Of a stretch of DNA of 12,872 nt, positions 11,373 through 12,872 are shown piece by piece. This stretch comes from Nitrososphaera sp. Its GTDB lineage: Archaea > Thermoproteota > Nitrososphaeria > Nitrososphaerales > Nitrososphaeraceae. The notes beneath the pieces are model-generated. The model was not told where the DNA came from, did not search any database, and worked only from the letters and a program-made list of their open reading frames with translations. How positions within the stretch are numbered: the first letter of the stretch is position 1; each line of letters opens with the position of its first letter. The stretch is taken from contig JANWHJ010000002.1 in the NCBI GenBank assembly GCA_025450475.1, forward strand, positions 1-12,872, read 5' to 3'. Position numbers and translations under genes: made by a program.

Positions 11373-12395
11373 TTATGCTGCAAGGCCCGTCTTGCCGTGC
11401 TGTGGCCTTACAGTAACTGTCAGCTTAAACCTTGTAAGTATGTCCTTGCACCGGTTCCTGATGGTCACTTCGGTGACTCCCGACAAACTTGACACATCGC
11501 GCTGAAGTATATTGACCGCAAGGAGCATCGAGGCGATGTAGATGTACGCCGCTGCCAGGCCGTTTGGTGCTTTTCCGTCTGCCAGCATGTGGTCGTCTGT
11601 CTTGTGTGCAATGTCCATCGCGAGCCTTTCCACCTTGGTGTCTATCTTGGCCATGTTCGCGAGCTTTGAAATGTAGTGGTCTATGGCAAGTGCAACTGCC
11701 TGTGTCTGCATTTGTTGCGAAACGTTAAGAGCTGGCGTTTGAGCCTGCTCTGTAAACACACCCATCTCCATCACCATCAACCTATAGTATTTCGACGCCA
11801 GCTTGGCGCTAGACCTGTCTTGGTCTGTAACCCCTGTCGCCTCGACGATCTCTTCGAGCGAGCGCACCACAGAGCATTTCTTGCAAGCTAGGAATATCGT
11901 CGCCGCGGCCATGCAGACAATTGACTTGCCCTTTGCCTCACAACTGCTTTCAAAGTTACGGTAAAGCATCGCGGAAGTTTCGACGAGTAGTTTTGGAAGA
12001 GACATTGCGGCGCACGTCTCGTTTATCTTTGTGAGGACGTTTGAGAGGCGTCGTTCCTGTGGCGAGACGATCCTACTTCTAATGTGCCACTTGCGGATGC
12101 TATTCATTGTCTCGGCCATCTGGTAGTCGATAGATTTGCCGGCATAGTCCTTTGACCCGTATGCGATCTCGGTCCTGAGGCCAAAGTCGTGCAGGGCAAG
12201 GCTGGTCGAGCCGCTTGCTCTTGCGTTTTTCGACTTTTCTTCAAAGTCAGTGGCATTCGACTCGCGGCCAAGATCCTCAATTTGGTCCATCATAACGCAG
12301 CCGCACCTCTCGCAGATGTATTCTCCCTTGCTGGGATCTTGGATGAGGTTTGCGCCGCACTCAGAGCACTCCGTATAGTATTCGGCTGTGGTCAT
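11373..12395 (-). CDS. tfb: Transcription initiation factor B (TFB/TFIIB homologue)
   Basis: A 340-residue TFB. The N-terminal zinc ribbon uses C10, C13, C28 and C31 (CSECG … CERCG) and would dock on RNA polymerase. Residues about 40-75 form the B-reader/linker, ending GSTSLALHDFGLRTEI (62-77). Two cyclin-like repeats follow at about 110-205 and 230-325. The second ends in the helix-turn-helix SSLSGVTEVTIRNRCKDIL (302-320) that contacts the BRE next to the TATA box. The linker RESNATDFEEKSKNARA (44-60) lacks the usual W-R-A-F-like reader residues, so this may be a specialised paralogue; thaumarchaea often carry several. It starts six bases after the gar1 stop, with GAGG upstream within the end of gar1, so the two are co-transcribed. 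Confidence 0.95.
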   Translation of the reverse strand: MTTAEYYTECSECGANLIQDPSKGEYICERCGCVMMDQIEDLGRESNATDFEEKSKNARASGSTSLALHDFGLRTEIAYGSKDYAGKSIDYQMAETMNSIRKWHIRSRIVSPQERRLSNVLTKINETCAAMSLPKLLVETSAMLYRNFESSCEAKGKSIVCMAAATIFLACKKCSVVRSLEEIVEATGVTDQDRSSAKLASKYYRLMVMEMGVFTEQAQTPALNVSQQMQTQAVALAIDHYISKLANMAKIDTKVERLAMDIAHKTDDHMLADGKAPNGLAAAYIYIASMLLAVNILQRDVSSLSGVTEVTIRNRCKDILTRFKLTVTVRPQHGKTGLAA

Positions 12396-12401
12396 TTCAT
12401 T

Positions 12402-12725
12402 TTACCTCGTTCTAGAACGACCAGAGCCTCTGGACTTGCTGCGAAACGTTTTGGCAAAACCTCCGCTGAACATCTTTGCTCCCATGAGCCGGCTCGTCCT
12501 GTCAGTCATTGGTATAACCGACGCGTACGGTGCACTCACCGGACCAATTAGTTCTGCCACCTTGCCGACCTTTCTGCCCGACCCGTCAACGAGCAGCTCG
12601 CCGGCCTTTATGCCGGCGCCTGCAGTGTTGAGTTTGACTATTAGTCTACCACTTTTTGCCAAATGCATAATTTCCCCAATCTCCCCCACGTTGTTAAGCG
12701 ACATATGCCGGTTACTTGCTATCAT
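12402..12725 (-). CDS. gar1: H/ACA ribonucleoprotein core subunit Gar1
   Basis: A 107-residue Gar1, the small beta-barrel subunit of H/ACA RNPs that assists Cbf5 in pseudouridylation of rRNA. Residues 14-70 show the family pattern: GEIGEIMHLAKSGRLIVKLN, GELLVDGSGRKVGKVAELIG (42-61) and GPVSAPYASVIP (61-72). The tail (about 90-107) is rich in Arg, Ser and Gly, as in RNA-binding Gar1 tails. The ATG at 12725 has an AATACAAA-like box about 24 nt upstream; a second ATG eight codons in (MSLNNVGEIG) is possible. Gar1 next to TFB is a recurrent archaeal gene order. Confidence 0.92.
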   Translation of the reverse strand: MIASNRHMSLNNVGEIGEIMHLAKSGRLIVKLNTAGAGIKAGELLVDGSGRKVGKVAELIGPVSAPYASVIPMTDRTSRLMGAKMFSGGFAKTFRSKSRGSGRSRTR

Positions 12726-12744
12726 AAGCTTCTGTCAATAATTG

Positions 12745-12753
12745 TTTGTATTT
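12745..12753 (-). promoter_or_regulatory. Possible TATA-like box of gar1–tfb
   Basis: The minus strand reads AAATACAAA, centred about 24 nt before the ATG at 12725. It is weaker than the other boxes in this window but is the best candidate in the 81-bp gap between gar1 and the upstream gene on the same strand. Confidence 0.35.
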
Positions 12754-12806
12754 CGATAAACAAGATTCTGACATTATTGTCTGGAAAATATCGGTCACAA
12801 GATTTT

Positions 12807-12872
12807 TCATTTCTTGACGGATTTCTGCTTGCTTCTTTTCTGAACCATCTTGCCGGCTACCGCGTTTATCGC
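12807..12872 (-). CDS. C-terminal end of an unidentified basic protein (partial)
   Basis: From the right edge a minus-strand frame reads AINAVAGKMVQKRSKQKSVK (plus one Lys) and stops with TGA. The strongly basic tail suits an RNA-binding protein. In many archaea the SRP19 subunit gene precedes gar1, and a Lys-rich tail would suit it, but 21 residues are too few to decide. It lies 81 bp upstream of gar1 on the same strand. Confidence 0.5.
   Translation of the reverse strand, partial: AINAVAGKMVQKRSKQKSVKK

Noticed and set aside
1..12872. CRISPR array, insertion sequence, tRNA/rRNA genes or phage genes
   Set aside because: No regularly spaced repeats, terminal inverted repeats with transposase, cloverleaf pattern or phage proteins were seen in reading the window; nearly all space is taken by ordinary genes.

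Overview
The window looks like a piece of a soil-type thaumarchaeal chromosome (Nitrososphaera-like ammonia oxidiser). The domain-level evidence is a ThiD–ThiN fusion, an archaeal-type phosphoglycerate mutase (ApgM), and a Gar1–transcription factor B (TFB) gene pair. Many starts also lie about 25-28 nt downstream of a TATA-like box with no leader, and TTG/GTG starts are frequent. The genus is an inference from gene content and moderate GC; no rRNA or tRNA gene is seen here.

Layout: (1) 1-600 is AT-rich, with the tail of a rightward gene and a tiny CxxC/CxxC protein on the minus strand. (2) 600-3556 is a thiamine block: a leftward NCS1/CytX-type permease, a tiny Cys-rich protein, and rightward thiD-thiN. 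(3) 3609-7474 is a nucleotide-sugar block. Two abutting rightward genes (a sugar-1-phosphate nucleotidylyltransferase and a GlmU-like protein with a left-handed beta helix) converge on a leftward pair (a four-helix membrane protein and an unusual UDP-GlcNAc 2-epimerase homologue). Together they would fit UDP-GlcNAc formation followed by 2-epimerisation for surface glycan or protein glycosylation. (4) 7475-8158 is AT-rich and poorly conserved, with a small winged-helix protein and what looks like a remnant of a thaumarchaeal Ig-like surface domain. (5) 8159-10759 holds a GalT-like enzyme with an altered active-site motif, a tiny zinc-finger protein, and apgM. (6) 10756-11338 holds three tiny proteins: two membrane proteins divergent from one TATA element, and a double zinc-ribbon membrane protein. 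(7) 11373-12872 is a leftward information-processing cluster: the tail of an unidentified basic protein, gar1 and tfb.

The region is very compact. Convergent neighbours end with directly abutting stop codons (TGA|TCA, twice) or overlapping stops (TTAG, once). At least five short genes of 41-56 codons were found by reading the gaps; four of them encode closely spaced Cys pairs or hydrophobic helices. No insertion sequence, CRISPR array, phage gene or replication origin was seen. I did not find a clearly new multi-gene system. The best leads are the GalT-like enzyme with HPHLH in place of HPHxQ, the modified 2-epimerase, and the set of micro zinc-finger genes.
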